A stretch of 64,000 nucleotides of DNA. Origin: Rhizobium sp. CSW-27. GTDB taxonomy: Bacteria > Pseudomonadota > Alphaproteobacteria > Rhizobiales > Rhizobiaceae. Location of the stretch: NCBI RefSeq assembly GCF_018760785.1, contig NZ_JAHHZO010000009.1:1-64000 (forward strand). The letters are read 5' to 3'. The stretch's first letter is position 1. Every line of letters starts with the position of its first letter. Below are positions 1-10,085 of the stretch, in pieces. Below the pieces are notes generated by a model. That model saw nothing but the letters and a program-made list of their open reading frames with translations. It was not told the origin of the DNA and searched no databases. A program made the position numbers and the translations under genes.

Positions 1-280
1 AACGCGGGCCGATCCTTATCCGATAAATCTTTCCCCCGAAGGGCACATTCGGTATTAATTCCAGTTTCCCGGAGCTATTCCGAAGATAAGGGTACGTTCC
101 CACGCGTTACTCACCCGTCTGCCGCTCCCCTCCATCAAGAAAGCTTCTTAAGAAGCTTTTTTGATCTTCTCTTTCCAAGGAAAATTCCTTCAAGCTTGCT
201 TGAAGGAGGGGCGCTCGACTTGCATGTGTTAAGCCTGCCGCCAGCGTTCGTTCTGAGCCAGGATCAAACTCTCAAGTTGA
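1..280 (-). rRNA. rrs: 16S ribosomal RNA, 5' part (gene runs off the left edge)
   Basis: Read on the minus strand, positions 280 to about 210 give the conserved 5' end of bacterial 16S rRNA, including the universal 27F priming site (plus-strand complement at about 254-273) and the stretch 'AACACATGCAAGTCGAGCG'. The strand continues into the usual 'GACGGGTGAGTAACGCG' block near 105-121. The 5' end at 280 is set by analogy with other rhizobial genes that begin UCAACUUGAGAG. Only about 280 bases are present and the rest of the rRNA operon lies to the left. The V1 hairpin carries an extra insert, listed separately. The sequence type is Rhizobiaceae. Confidence 0.96.
134..206 (-). other. Intervening-type insert of about 73 nt in V1 (helix 6) of 16S rRNA
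   Basis: In most Rhizobiaceae the V1 stem CGCCCC...GGGGAGCG is closed by a four-base loop. Here the stem (123-133 pairing with about 206-216) is extended by roughly 73 bases. The insert has two self-complementary hairpins. One spans 134-165, with 16-base arms abutting and a single G-U-type mismatch. The other spans 187-206, with 8-bp arms around CTTG. The insert is much richer in A+T than the flanking rRNA. Established comparison: some Rhizobium tropici strains carry a 72-base insert at the same end of 16S. Whether the insert is excised in the mature rRNA cannot be told from DNA. Confidence 0.85.
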
Positions 281-680
281 GAATTCAATCTAGACTATCA
301 CTTGTTCTGAATCGACGAGAACTCACTCGACCAACCAATGCATCACTGCACAATTGGCCTGGTGTTCTCATATCAAAACGTGACCGTCTCTAATCGTTTT
401 CAATGAAGAGCTAAAAGCTCCCCGCGAAACCGCGCCGACCACGTTTCTCTTTCTCATCCATATTCAATTGTCAAAAAACAGACCGCCAAAGCAGTCAAAT
501 CCAAAGTCAAAAAATCACCCGAGCCAAAACCGAAACCTCGGCTCACATCAACCATTCAGCCAATGTCGTGATCTTCAAAACCAGGCAAAACAACCAAACC
601 AATCAGCAAAAGCCAACCAATCCGACAATTTCACCAGAACGAGTAACTCCGTCGCCAGCAGCGCCGCCGCCCTCGTTGGT
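281..680 (-). other. rRNA operon leader region
   Basis: About 400 bases separate the proposed rRNA promoter from the 16S 5' end and hold no convincing gene. The stretch is A-rich on the plus strand, with repeated AACCAA-like words near 590-625. On the minus strand a boxA-like element (AGCTCTTCATTG, 401-412) could serve antitermination; the match to the enterobacterial boxA is partial, so this is weak. Confidence 0.5.
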
Positions 681-687
681 GAAACGG

Positions 688-716
688 CTTATACGGATAC
701 CATCCTATATCGTCAA
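688..716 (-). promoter_or_regulatory. Probable sigma-70 promoter of the rRNA operon
   Basis: On the minus strand TTGACG (711-716) is followed after exactly 17 bases by TATAAG (688-693). Both hexamers are close to the vegetative consensus. It points toward the 16S gene and lies about 400 bases upstream of it, the usual arrangement of rRNA promoters in rhizobia. Confidence 0.6.
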
Positions 717-840
717 CTCAATAAGTCGCAAAAACGTCAAGAAAATCGCAAGTAACTGAAAATAAACGGGAAATTGAGATGACTGACCCAGAGAGAGCCG
801 AAGATCCTTCGGAGGCGGGCCGAAACCGGGGCAAAGCTGT

Positions 841-874
841 AAAAACGGAAAAGGGCTGCCCGTGACGGCAGCCC
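841..874 (-). terminator. Rho-independent terminator of minCDE
   Basis: An 8-bp perfect stem (853-860 with 867-874, GGGCTGCC type) around a six-base loop is followed on the minus strand by a T-rich tract (complement of the A-run 841-852). It lies about 60 bases beyond the minE stop codon. Confidence 0.85.
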
Positions 875-934
875 CTTTCATCCTTGGTGGCAGCGCCGGC
901 CCATCGGCCAGAGCCTGTCGGCGTTTCAGCCGGC

Positions 935-1195
935 TCAGGCCGCCAGCATGGTGGCGTCGCGCGGGATCTCGACATCGATCTCCAGGATCGAGACATGCTC
1001 GTCGCGATCGACCTTGATGCGAACCTTGTCGCTGTCGACCTGCACATGCCGGGCGATGACCGCCAGGATTTCCTCCCGCAGCACGGCGACAAGATCGGTT
1101 CCGGTCGACGCACGCTCGTGGGCCAGCAGCACCTGCAGCCGCTCCCGCGCCATCGGCGCGGACACCGGCTTGCGAAACAGCTTGAACAGACTCAT
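935..1195 (-). CDS. minE: Cell division topological specificity factor MinE
   Basis: 86 residues, the normal length for MinE. It drives pole-to-pole oscillation by stimulating MinD ATPase and displacing MinC, which restricts the division septum to midcell. The N-terminal part (about 1-30) has the amphipathic and anti-MinCD region beginning MSLFKLFRK. Residues 32-86 form the topological specificity domain, with '[13 protein letters not shown]' and a beta-rich end. It is the last gene of minC-minD-minE; its ATG overlaps the minD stop by four bases, so translation is probably coupled. A terminator follows. Confidence 0.97.
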   Translation of the reverse strand: MSLFKLFRKPVSAPMARERLQVLLAHERASTGTDLVAVLREEILAVIARHVQVDSDKVRIKVDRDEHVSILEIDVEIPRDATMLAA

Positions 1196-2007
1196 GCGGC
1201 CCTCCGTGCGAAGATCTTGGACAGCAGGCCGCGCTTTTCGCCCGGAACGGAGACTGGCAGCGTTTCGCCGGCGAGACGGCGGGCTGCCTCGAAATAGGCC
1301 ATGGCAGGCGCCGAGCGCGCATCGGCCAGCGTCACCGGCGCGCCGATGTTGGACGCACGCAGCACATCCGTGCTTTCCGGAATGATGCCGAGCAGCGGGA
1401 TCGACAGGATTTCCAGCACATCCTCGACCTTCAGCATGTCGCCGCGCTCGGCGCGATTGACGTCGTAACGGGTCAGCAGCAGGTGCTTTTCCATCCGTTC
1501 GCCGCGCTCGGCCTTCAGCGTCTTGGAATCCAGCAGGCCGATGATGCGATCGGAATCGCGTACCGAGGAGACTTCCGGATTGGTGACCACGACGGCGACA
1601 TCCGCATGACGCATGGCAAGCGTCGCGCCGCGTTCGATACCGGCCGGGCTGTCGCAGATCACCCAGTCGAAATAGCGCTTCAGTTCGTTGATGACCTGCT
1701 CGACGCCCTCCGGGGTGAGGTTGTCCTTGTCGCGGGTCTGGGAGGCCGGCAGCAGGAACAGGGTTTCCAGACGCTTGTCGCGGATGAGCGCCTGCGGCAG
1801 CTTGGCATCGCCTTGGATGACGTTGACGAGATCGTAGACGACGCGGCGTTCCGCCCCCATCACCAGATCGAGATTGCGCAGGCCGACGTCAAAATCGACG
1901 ACGACGACCTTTTCGTTGCGCTGCGCAAGTGCTGCGCCGAGCGCGGCGGTGGAGGTTGTCTTGCCGACCCCGCCCTTGCCTGATGTAACGACGATGACCT
2001 TGCCCAT
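1192..2007 (-). CDS. minD: Septum site-determining ATPase MinD
   Basis: 271 residues. A membrane-associated ParA/MinD-type ATPase that recruits MinC to the membrane and oscillates with MinE. The deviant Walker A motif GKGGVGKTT is at about residues 9-17, the switch region and DxD-like motif follow ([12 protein letters not shown]), and the C-terminus is basic and amphipathic ([10 protein letters not shown]), the membrane-targeting sequence. The ATG at 2007 is chosen over a longer upstream reading because it is preceded by AGGAGAG and starts with the canonical [13 protein letters not shown]. It lies 29 bases after minC. Confidence 0.97.
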   Translation of the reverse strand: MGKVIVVTSGKGGVGKTTSTAALGAALAQRNEKVVVVDFDVGLRNLDLVMGAERRVVYDLVNVIQGDAKLPQALIRDKRLETLFLLPASQTRDKDNLTPEGVEQVINELKRYFDWVICDSPAGIERGATLAMRHADVAVVVTNPEVSSVRDSDRIIGLLDSKTLKAERGERMEKHLLLTRYDVNRAERGDMLKVEDVLEILSIPLLGIIPESTDVLRASNIGAPVTLADARSAPAMAYFEAARRLAGETLPVSVPGEKRGLLSKIFARRAA

Positions 2008-2036
2008 CTTGCTCTCCTGTTCTCGCCGGTTCCGGC

Positions 2037-2774
2037 TCAAATTAGTTTCTCGGCCATGATCGCATCCCCTTCCAGCCACAGCTGGACCGGCTGTCCCAGC
2101 AGCGCGGGGGCGAGATCCTCGGCCATCTTGTAGACGCCATCGATCGCCACCAGCTCGGCTTCGAGCTTGCGGCAGAAAATGCGGGCGCCGGCATTGCCGA
2201 CGGCCCCCGCCATGGCGCGCCCGCGCAGGGCGCCGTAGATGTGGACCGATCCGCCGGCGATCACCTCGGCGCCGGAGGCCACCGAACCGACCACGGTGAC
2301 ATCGCCTTCGGTGAAGACGATCGACTGGCCGGAGCGCACCGGCTCGCGGATGACCAGCGATTGCAGCGTCTGGCGTGGCGCTTCCGTAATGATCGGCTGT
2401 GCAGCGGCCGGTTGCGGCGCCTCGATCGTCGCTTCGCTTTCGGTCACCTCGACATCGGGGGCCGGACGACCGCCCTTCAGGGCCGGCGGCATGCCCGGAC
2501 CGATCGCCGAGGGACGCGCGCCTTCGACGCCCATCACGCTGACATTGCGTTCGCCGAGCGCCGTGATGAGGTCCTTCAGCTGGGTCCGGTCGAGACCGAG
2601 ATCCGTCACATCGAGAACGACGGGACGTCCCAGAAAGAAGCCGGCCGAACGCTTCGCCAGATCGTCAAGGCGGGCAAGCCAGTCATCCATGGGCAGATCC
2701 GGCGACAGAACCACCGCCAGAAACGAGCGGCCCTTGATCCGGATGGAGCGAGAATCTGTTAGCACTTCAGTCAT
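2037..2774 (-). CDS. minC: Septum site-determining protein MinC
   Basis: 245 residues. Inhibitor of FtsZ ring assembly, activated at the membrane by MinD. The N-terminal FtsZ-interacting domain spans about 1-105. A variable acidic linker (about 105-140) precedes the C-terminal right-handed beta-helix (about 145-240), which contains the typical MinC_C stretch 'GDVTVVGSVASGAEVIAGGSVHIYGALRGRA'-like repeats and mediates dimerisation and MinD binding. It is first in the operon, with a CtrA-like site about 40-60 bases upstream. Confidence 0.96.
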   Translation of the reverse strand: MTEVLTDSRSIRIKGRSFLAVVLSPDLPMDDWLARLDDLAKRSAGFFLGRPVVLDVTDLGLDRTQLKDLITALGERNVSVMGVEGARPSAIGPGMPPALKGGRPAPDVEVTESEATIEAPQPAAAQPIITEAPRQTLQSLVIREPVRSGQSIVFTEGDVTVVGSVASGAEVIAGGSVHIYGALRGRAMAGAVGNAGARIFCRKLEAELVAIDGVYKMAEDLAPALLGQPVQLWLEGDAIMAEKLI

Positions 2775-3055
2775 CTACGTAAACAAATCGTTGACCATGC
2801 CTATCCCCGGCGTGGTTAACAGATGGTTAACACCGAAGCATGGGGGAAGCTTGCGCCACTGCTTAAACGGCCGCCATCTCTTGTTTTTTAGGGCTTTTGC
2901 AGGTTTGCCGGTGGCCTGGAATTTTGTGCGGGACGTTAACGAAATCTGCCAGCCAGGGGCAGTGCGAGGCCTGCAGGCACCCTGGCACAACCCGTGCGGG
3001 GCGAATCAGCTCGCCTGCACGGGAACCGACGGCGTTCGGACCGTCACGGCAAGCA
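2775..3055. other. Intergenic region upstream of minC
   Basis: This spacer holds the minCDE promoter region and the downstream end of the galactoside operon. It is relatively AT-rich next to minC and has several GTTAAC words (2815, 2826 and 2935 area). I see no supportable gene; the short open frames here lack ribosome sites and family resemblance. Confidence 0.5.
2816..2831. promoter_or_regulatory. CtrA-type binding site upstream of minCDE
   Basis: TTAA (2816-2819), seven bases, then TTAAC (2827-2831) matches the full CtrA consensus TTAA-N7-TTAAC. Because GTTAAC occurs on both sides, the site reads as a match on both strands. It lies about 40-57 bases upstream of the minC start. CtrA, the cell-cycle master regulator of Rhizobiales and Caulobacter, has been reported to control min genes in Sinorhizobium meliloti. 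Binding here is an inference from sequence. Confidence 0.65.
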
Positions 3056-3089
3056 AAAGGCCCGCGGATCATCCGGGCCGCGGGCCTTT
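3056..3089 (-). terminator. Terminator of the galactoside operon
   Basis: A 12-bp perfect stem (3056-3067 with 3078-3089, AAAGGCCCGCGG type) encloses a ten-base loop. Its A/T ends give a U-rich tail in the minus-strand transcript. It lies just beyond the stop of the GH42 gene and may also work on the plus strand. Confidence 0.8.
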
Positions 3090-3117
3090 CCCTGATATCA
3101 TTGCCGCCAAGCCGCGG

Positions 3118-5048
3118 TCAGCTGCGCCAGATGGAAACCGCCTGCGGTTTCAGCACGGCATCGCCCTGAACGAGTTCGATGCCGGCCGGCAGCGCCCACG
3201 CCTCGGTACCATAGTTGAAAGCGAAGACGAGATCGCCGCGACGACGAATACGGATGAAGTCCGGCACGGGCAGCGTCTCGAGGCCGGCCTTGTCGGCGGC
3301 AAACGCCAGCACGGAGCCGAGAAGGGCCTCGTCGGCCCAGCAGGCGAGATAGAGCACGTTGCCCTTCTCGGTCAGAGCCGGGTTGCCATTGTCGAAGCAG
3401 GCCAGCACGTCTGCCGTCGTCTCCACATATTCGCGCCAGCGAATGCCGGCCCCGGAGACAGTGCCCGAGACGGCATCGGACAGGCCGGGCCGCAGGCTGG
3501 ACACCTGCACCACGCGATTGCCGGTGAGATCGGCCAGCGGTCCCGGCGGCAGGTTGTGCGGAATGCGGAAATTGCGGTCGCGCGAGCCGGTGCGCGCACC
3601 GATGAGCACGGTCCCTTCCGCCTTTTCGAGCGCGGCGCGGGCCGCCTCGTCCACCTCCGTCATGCAGGGCACGACGACCAGCGGATAGCCCTCCAGCGAA
3701 GCGCCGGGTCGCACGAAATCCACATTGAGGCCAAGGCGGCGCAGACCTTCGTACCAGCGGAAGCACAGTTCCTCGTAACGGAAGTCCCGGCCCTGCGGCT
3801 GGATCATCGTCGTCCAGTAGCTCTGGTAATCGAAGAGGAGCGCCACGGGCGCCTTGTCAGTCTGCGGCAGGCCGCCGAGTTTCGCCAGTTCCTCTGCGAC
3901 GGTGCGCGCTTCCAGCCCCCCCGGCGACCATTCGTCCAGTCCGGCAAGGTTGAGGCCGGCATGCATCTGCTCCTGGGCAAAGGGCGCCTGACGCCAGCGG
4001 AAATAGCTCACGACCTCGGCACCGTGCGCGAGCGCCTCCCAGGTCCACAGCCGCACCATGCCGGGCTTAGGCACGGGGTTCCACGGCGCCCAGTTCACCG
4101 GACCCGGCTGCTGCTCCATCACCCAGAACCGCCCCTTGCCAACGGCGCGGTAGAGATCGTGGTGATAGGAGGCGATGTCGGGATGCGAGGTCTCGGCCCA
4201 GCGGTTGCGCTCCGCCTCGGTGAAGGGAAATTTTTCGACAAAGCCGATGGGATAGCTGTCCCAGGAGGCGAGATCGAGATTGTCGGCCACCTGGAAGTGA
4301 TCGAAATCGGAAACGAAGCCCATGAAGTTATGGGTGATCCAGCGGCCCGGCGAGTGCCTGCGAATGATCTCGCACTGCATCCTGTCATAGGCGGCGACCT
4401 GATCGGAATGGAAGCGCCAGAAATCGAGACGCGTCGCCGGATTGGGCTCGGTCACCGTCAGGTTCGGCAGCGCCACATCGTCGAAGCTCTGCAGTTCCAT
4501 CGACCAGAACACCGAGCCCCAGGCCTCGTTCAGCTGGTCGGTGGACTGGTAGCGCAGCCGCAGCCAGCGCCTGAAGCTCTTCAGATCCTCCGGCCCCCAG
4601 GAGAGCGTCGTGTCATGGCAGCCATATTCATTGTCCGTCTGCCAGCCGACGATGCCGGGATGCTCCCCGTAGCGCTTTGCGACGATCTCGACGATGCGGG
4701 CGCTTTCCTTCCACCAGGTCTGCGAGGAAAAGGTGTAGTGCCGGCGCGAGCCGAAGCCGCGCGGGCGGCCCTGCTCGTCATAGGGAATAATGTCCGGGCA
4801 TTCGTCCACCAGCCATTTCGGCGGCGTGGCGGTCGGCGTGCCGAGCACGATCTTCAGGCCGGCGGCGGCAAGCACGTCGATGGCACGGTCCAGCCAGTCG
4901 AAGGTGAAGGTGTCACGCTTCGGCTCCAGCCGCGACCAGGCGAATTCGCCGATGCGCACGAAGGAAATGCCGAGTTCGCGCATGCGGCGCGCATCGCTCT
5001 CCCAGCGGCTTTCGTCCCAATGTTCCGGGTAGTAGCAGACGCCCAGCA

Positions 5049-5049
<1 letters not shown>
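3118..5049 (-). CDS. lacZ: Beta-galactosidase, glycoside hydrolase family 42
   Basis: 643 residues, typical of GH42. Hydrolyses terminal beta-galactosides such as lactose in the cytoplasm. The N-terminus 'GVCYYPEHW' is the family hallmark. The acid/base glutamate lies in 'QTDNEYG' (about residue 140) and the nucleophile glutamate in 'VMEQQPG' (about residue 305). The trimerisation and C-terminal beta domains follow. The ATG overlaps the stop of the preceding ATPase gene by one base. It is the last gene of the operon. The symbol follows the Agrobacterium lacEFGZK naming; unlike E. coli LacZ (GH2) this is GH42. Other beta-galactosides of plants are possible substrates. Confidence 0.93.
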
Positions 5050-6135
<1,086 letters not shown>

Positions 6136-6143
<8 letters not shown>

Positions 6144-8241
6144 GGGATTTGCCTCCCTTGAAAGGTGTAAGTTCGAGGAGCATCGCGCTTTCCGGCTTCA
6201 GCATCGGCAGCGGCAGGCCGGCAAGGCCGGCGGCCGCGAGCGAGAAGGAAACCTGGCCCGCGAGCAGGCGCTTCTGCCCCTCGGAGATACGGATGAATTC
6301 GGGTTCCGCCGGCAGCACGCTTTGAATGGTCCAATCACCACCGAAACGCGTGACGCTGTCCGGCAGCCTCAGCGGCGCCGGCTGTTCGCCGACCATCTGC
6401 GGCCCCTGCGCGACGATCAGCACGATCTTCTCAGCGCTCGCCGCACCCCAGACATAGCGTCCGTCGACGGGGTCCATCTGGAAATTGGCCCCCGGTGCAT
6501 GGAAGAGGCCGCGCAGCCGCTTGTAGGTCTCGATATAGAGTTTCAGGTCGCTGCGCTCGTCCTCGGACAGTTCCAGCGGGTTGAGCTCGACGCCGAGATG
6601 ATAGGCGATCGCCACCAGTGCCCGGAAGGCGAGCGTATGGCGCCGGCCGGTCTGGTGGTTCGGCACGGCCGAGATATGGCTGCCGAGAATTTCCGGCGGC
6701 ACGAAGCGGGAGGCGCCGCGCTGGATTTCCAGTCGCTCCAGCGCATCGGTGCAATCGGAGGTCCAGACACGATGGGTGCGCTTCAGCGCGCCGTAATCGA
6801 TACGGCCGCCCCCGGAGGCGCAGCTTTCGATCTCGACCTGGGGATGGGCGGCGCGAACGCGGTCCATCAACGCATAGACGGAACGCGTCTGGGCAGCGAT
6901 CTTGGCCTTGCCGTCGCGGCCGCCGGCATGGGTCAGGTCGCGGTTCATGTCCCACTTGACGTAGGAGACGGCGTGGTTGGACAGCACCGCATCGATCTTG
7001 GCGAAGAGGTAGTCGGACACCTCCGACCGCGTCAGGTCCAGCACCAGCTGGGTGCGCGATTCAAGGATCGGGCGGCCTTCGATGGTCAGCGCCCAGTCCG
7101 GATGCGCCCTGTAGAGTTCGGAGACGGGATTCACCATTTCCGGCTCGAACCAGATGCCGAACTGCATGCCGAGCCCGGTCACATGATCGACGAGCGGCTT
7201 CAGGCCGTCAGGATATTTGCGGGCATCGATATCCCAGTCGCCGAGGCTGGTGGTGTCGTCGTCCCGCTTGCCGAACCAACCGTCGTCCAGCACGAAACGC
7301 TCGATGCCGAGTTCGGCAGCGGCCGTCGCCTGTGCCTTCAGCGAATCCATCCGGTGGTCGAAGTAGTTTCCTTCCCAGGTGTTGAGCGTCACCGGGCGGG
7401 GCGACATGCGGCCACCCGGCCAGTCGAGCAGTTCGCCGCGCACGAAGGCGTGGAAGGCCGCCGTATCCGGGCCGGCATAGGCGACCGGGCTCCGATAGCT
7501 TTCGCCGGGGCCGAGAATCATCTCGCCCGGCTCGAAGAGTTCACCGAGATGGATCAGCCGCTGACCGTCATCGGTGCGGTCGATGACCATCTGGTGATTC
7601 CCGCTGAAACCGAGGGCTACGCCAAAGCGCAGGTCCGCCCCCTCGATGAACAGCATGGGAAAACGGTCGTGCGAGGTACGCCCGCGCCGGCTTTCCTGGC
7701 TCCAGATGCCGTTGCCAAGCGCCTCGCGCCGGGTCTGGAACTCGCGGCCCCAGATGCCGGTAAAGCTCGTGACCTCGACAGCACCTTGCGGCGCCAGGAA
7801 GGTGCCGGCCATGCAGCGGTCGAGCTGGTAATAGGCCTCGCCGCGATTGATAAGCCGTGTTGCCATCGAGAGAAGCCCGCTCGCATGGGCGGTGATCTCG
7901 ATGGCAAGCTCCAGCTTCGCCACCGTATCGCTGCCGAGGAGCACGGTGCGCGCGCCCTCGCGGTTCACGCGCCAGGCGCCGAACTGCGCGACGAAATCGC
8001 GGCCCTGCCGGTGGCCTGCAATCGCCGGCCAACCGAAGAAGCCCATGCCGCCGGTCGGCAAAAGAACGGCGGAGGCAACGGCGATATCCATGCCGTTGAC
8101 CCGGCTGGAGCGCTCGATGTCGAACAGCGGCTCGGCCAAAACGGCGGCTTTTCCAAAGCTTACGATTTCAGGCATGCCGAGAGCCGGCAGGCGCAGGCTG
8201 AGCGCAAAGGCGCCCGAGCCGATGATTACGATGTCACTCAT
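6136..8241 (-). CDS. Alpha-galactosidase, glycoside hydrolase family 36
   Basis: 701 residues. Retaining alpha-galactosidase acting on melibiose, raffinose-family sugars or other alpha-galactosides. The nucleophile lies in 'YVKWDMNRD' (about residue 425) and the acid/base aspartate in 'WTSDCTDALER' (about residue 490). An N-terminal beta-supersandwich and a (beta/alpha)8 barrel are recognisable in 'GNYFDHRMDSLKAQATAAAELG' style GH36 signatures. The ATG at 8241 overlaps the lacG stop by four bases. Placement between permease and ATPase genes makes a combined alpha/beta-galactoside utilisation operon, richer than the described lacEFGZK arrangement. Confidence 0.93.
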
Positions 8242-9089
8242 CCCTTGGTGGCTCCAAGCGTCAGGCCGGCAATGAAATGCCGCTGCATCAGGAAGAACAT
8301 GGCGACCGGCGGCAGCGCTGCGACGATCGAACCGGCGGAGACCAGATGCCAGGCGGCAACCCACTGGCCGTTCAGCGAATAGAGGCCGGCAGTCACCGGC
8401 ATGGCGTGCTGGCCCTGCACCAGCACGGTTGCCCAGAAGTAGTCGTTCCAGACGAAGGTGAAGACGAGCACCGAAAGTGCTGCAATCGCCGGCCGCATCA
8501 GCGGCAGAACGATGTAGCGGAAGATCCGCCATTCGGAAACGCCCTCGACGCGGGCGGATTCGATCAGCGCAAACGGCAGGCCCTTGATGAAGTTGCGCAT
8601 GAACAGCGTGCAGAATCCGGTCTGGAAGGCGACATGGAACAGCACGAGGCCGAGCGTGGTGTCATAGAGCCCGGCGCGCAGCGTCATGTCGCGCACCGGC
8701 ACCATCAGGATCTGGAACGGAATGAAGTTGCCGGCGACGAAAAGGAAGAACAGGACGAGATTGCCCTTGAACCTGTAGACGGCAAGCGCAAAGCCGGTGA
8801 GACAGGACAGCGCCACCGCACCGATCACGGTCGGGATCGTTACCTTGAACGAGTTGAGGATGTAGAGACCGATCGGCGAGTCGCGGAACACGGCCGTATA
8901 GTTCTCGATGCCGGCGAAACCGGAGGGAATGCCGAAATAGTTGCCGGCCGCGAGATCGCTTGCCGGGCGCACCGAGGTCAGGGCCACGCCGATCAACGGC
9001 AGAAGCCACAGGACAAGCGCGATCGGCAGCACCACCTTGTAGGTCGTCTGGACGAAGGGCAAGGCCTTCTGGATGGGTGTGGGGAACAT
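8238..9089 (-). CDS. lacG: Sugar ABC transporter permease (MalG/LacG type)
   Basis: 283 residues, six predicted membrane segments. The cytoplasmic EAA loop, 'ESARVEGVSEWRIFRYIVLPLMRPA' in reduced form around residue 190, docks on the ATPase. With the adjacent permease it forms the membrane channel for galactosides. The start at 9089 overlaps the preceding permease stop (ATGA), and its own stop overlaps the GH36 start in the same way. The N-terminal hydrophobic segment is VVLPIALVLWLLPLIGVAL. CUT1 family membership is clear; the exact sugar is inferred from the two galactosidases. Confidence 0.92.
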   Translation of the reverse strand: MFPTPIQKALPFVQTTYKVVLPIALVLWLLPLIGVALTSVRPASDLAAGNYFGIPSGFAGIENYTAVFRDSPIGLYILNSFKVTIPTVIGAVALSCLTGFALAVYRFKGNLVLFFLFVAGNFIPFQILMVPVRDMTLRAGLYDTTLGLVLFHVAFQTGFCTLFMRNFIKGLPFALIESARVEGVSEWRIFRYIVLPLMRPAIAALSVLVFTFVWNDYFWATVLVQGQHAMPVTAGLYSLNGQWVAAWHLVSAGSIVAALPPVAMFFLMQRHFIAGLTLGATKG

Positions 9090-9997
9090 CAGGCGTTCCT
9101 TTCCTGGGCGATCATCCGCACGATGAACAGCGTGATGAAGACCATCATGATGAGGAAGAGCACCACCGCGATCGCCGCGCCATAGCCCATGCGGAAGCCG
9201 TATTCCGAGAGCGCCTGCTCGTACATGAAATAGGAGAGCACCTGGCTGGAGCCGTAGGGACCGCCGGCGGTCATGATCGACACAAGGTCGAAGGAGCGCA
9301 GCGAGCCGATGACGGTAACGACCATGGCAATGAAGGTGGCGGGTGCCAGCTGCGGCAGGATCACGTGCCACAGAAGCTTCAGCCCCTTGGCGCCATCCAT
9401 GCGGGCGGCCTCGACCTGCTCCGGATTGATGTTGTTGAGGCCGGTCAGGTAGAGGATCATGCAATAGGCCGTCTGCGGCCAGAGGCCGGCGACGATGATG
9501 CCGTAGGTAACGAAGCGTTCGTCGGCGAGGATGGCGATCTGCTGGCCGGTGATCTCCTCGATCAGCTTGGAGAACAGGCCGAAATCCGGCGCGTAGAACC
9601 AGGTGAACATAAGGCCGACGACGACCTGGCTCAGCACAAAGGGAAAGAAGAACAGCGATTTGTAGAGGCGGATGCCGGGAACTGTCTGGTTGAGGAACAG
9701 CGCCACCGCCAGACCAGCGGGAATGGACAGCAGATACAGCACCAGCCAGATGATGTTGTTCTTCAGCGAGGTGTAGAAGTCGTCGTCCTGCAGCAGCTCG
9801 GCATAATTGCCGAGCCCGATCCAGACCTTCGCTCCCAGCCCGTCCCAGTCGTGAAAGCTGATCCAGATGGATTCGAAGATCGGCACCAGCACATAGATGA
9901 TGAACATCAGGAACCCCGGCGCAAGGAACAGCCAGGGCGCGAGCTTCTGCTGGTTTTTCTTCCAGAAGCCCGGCTGCGGAGAGACGGCCTGTGTCAC
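9089..9997 (-). CDS. lacF: Sugar ABC transporter permease (MalF/LacF type)
   Basis: 302 residues with six membrane segments, starting with APWLFLAPGFLMFIIYVLVP. The EAA loop 'EAARMDGAKGLKLLWHVILP' is in the second half. The start is a GTG at 9997 preceded by GAGG; no ATG is available that keeps the first membrane segment with its short cytoplasmic tail. It is separated from the binding-protein gene by 88 bases containing a strong hairpin, which probably lowers permease expression relative to the binding protein. Confidence 0.91.
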   Translation of the reverse strand: MTQAVSPQPGFWKKNQQKLAPWLFLAPGFLMFIIYVLVPIFESIWISFHDWDGLGAKVWIGLGNYAELLQDDDFYTSLKNNIIWLVLYLLSIPAGLAVALFLNQTVPGIRLYKSLFFFPFVLSQVVVGLMFTWFYAPDFGLFSKLIEEITGQQIAILADERFVTYGIIVAGLWPQTAYCMILYLTGLNNINPEQVEAARMDGAKGLKLLWHVILPQLAPATFIAMVVTVIGSLRSFDLVSIMTAGGPYGSSQVLSYFMYEQALSEYGFRMGYGAAIAVVLFLIMMVFITLFIVRMIAQERNA

Positions 9998-10032
9998 GGC
10001 AACACCTCGGGAAATTTTCGGAATGGGAAGCA

Positions 10033-10070
10033 CCGGATGCCGGCTCCCCGCGAAGGGAGCCGGCATCCGG
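10033..10070 (-). terminator. Strong intra-operon hairpin after the binding-protein gene
   Basis: Perfect 16-bp inverted repeat (10033-10048 with 10055-10070) with a six-base loop, and no U-run after it. It lies 15 bases beyond the lacE stop and 35 bases before the lacF start. In other systems (for example between malE and malF) such a hairpin protects the upstream mRNA from 3' exonucleases or partly terminates transcription, giving an excess of binding protein. Confidence 0.75.
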
Positions 10071-10085
10071 CGCCGGGAGGATGGC

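Noticed and set aside
468..755. Lys/Asn/Ser-rich plus-strand frame upstream of the rRNA gene
   Set aside because: It lies in the rRNA leader and promoter on the opposite strand. Composition reflects the A-rich leader and no ribosome site is seen.
705..1322. Minus-strand frame covering the terminator and minE
   Set aside because: It is out of frame with minE and minD, both of which are clear genes, and has no plausible product.
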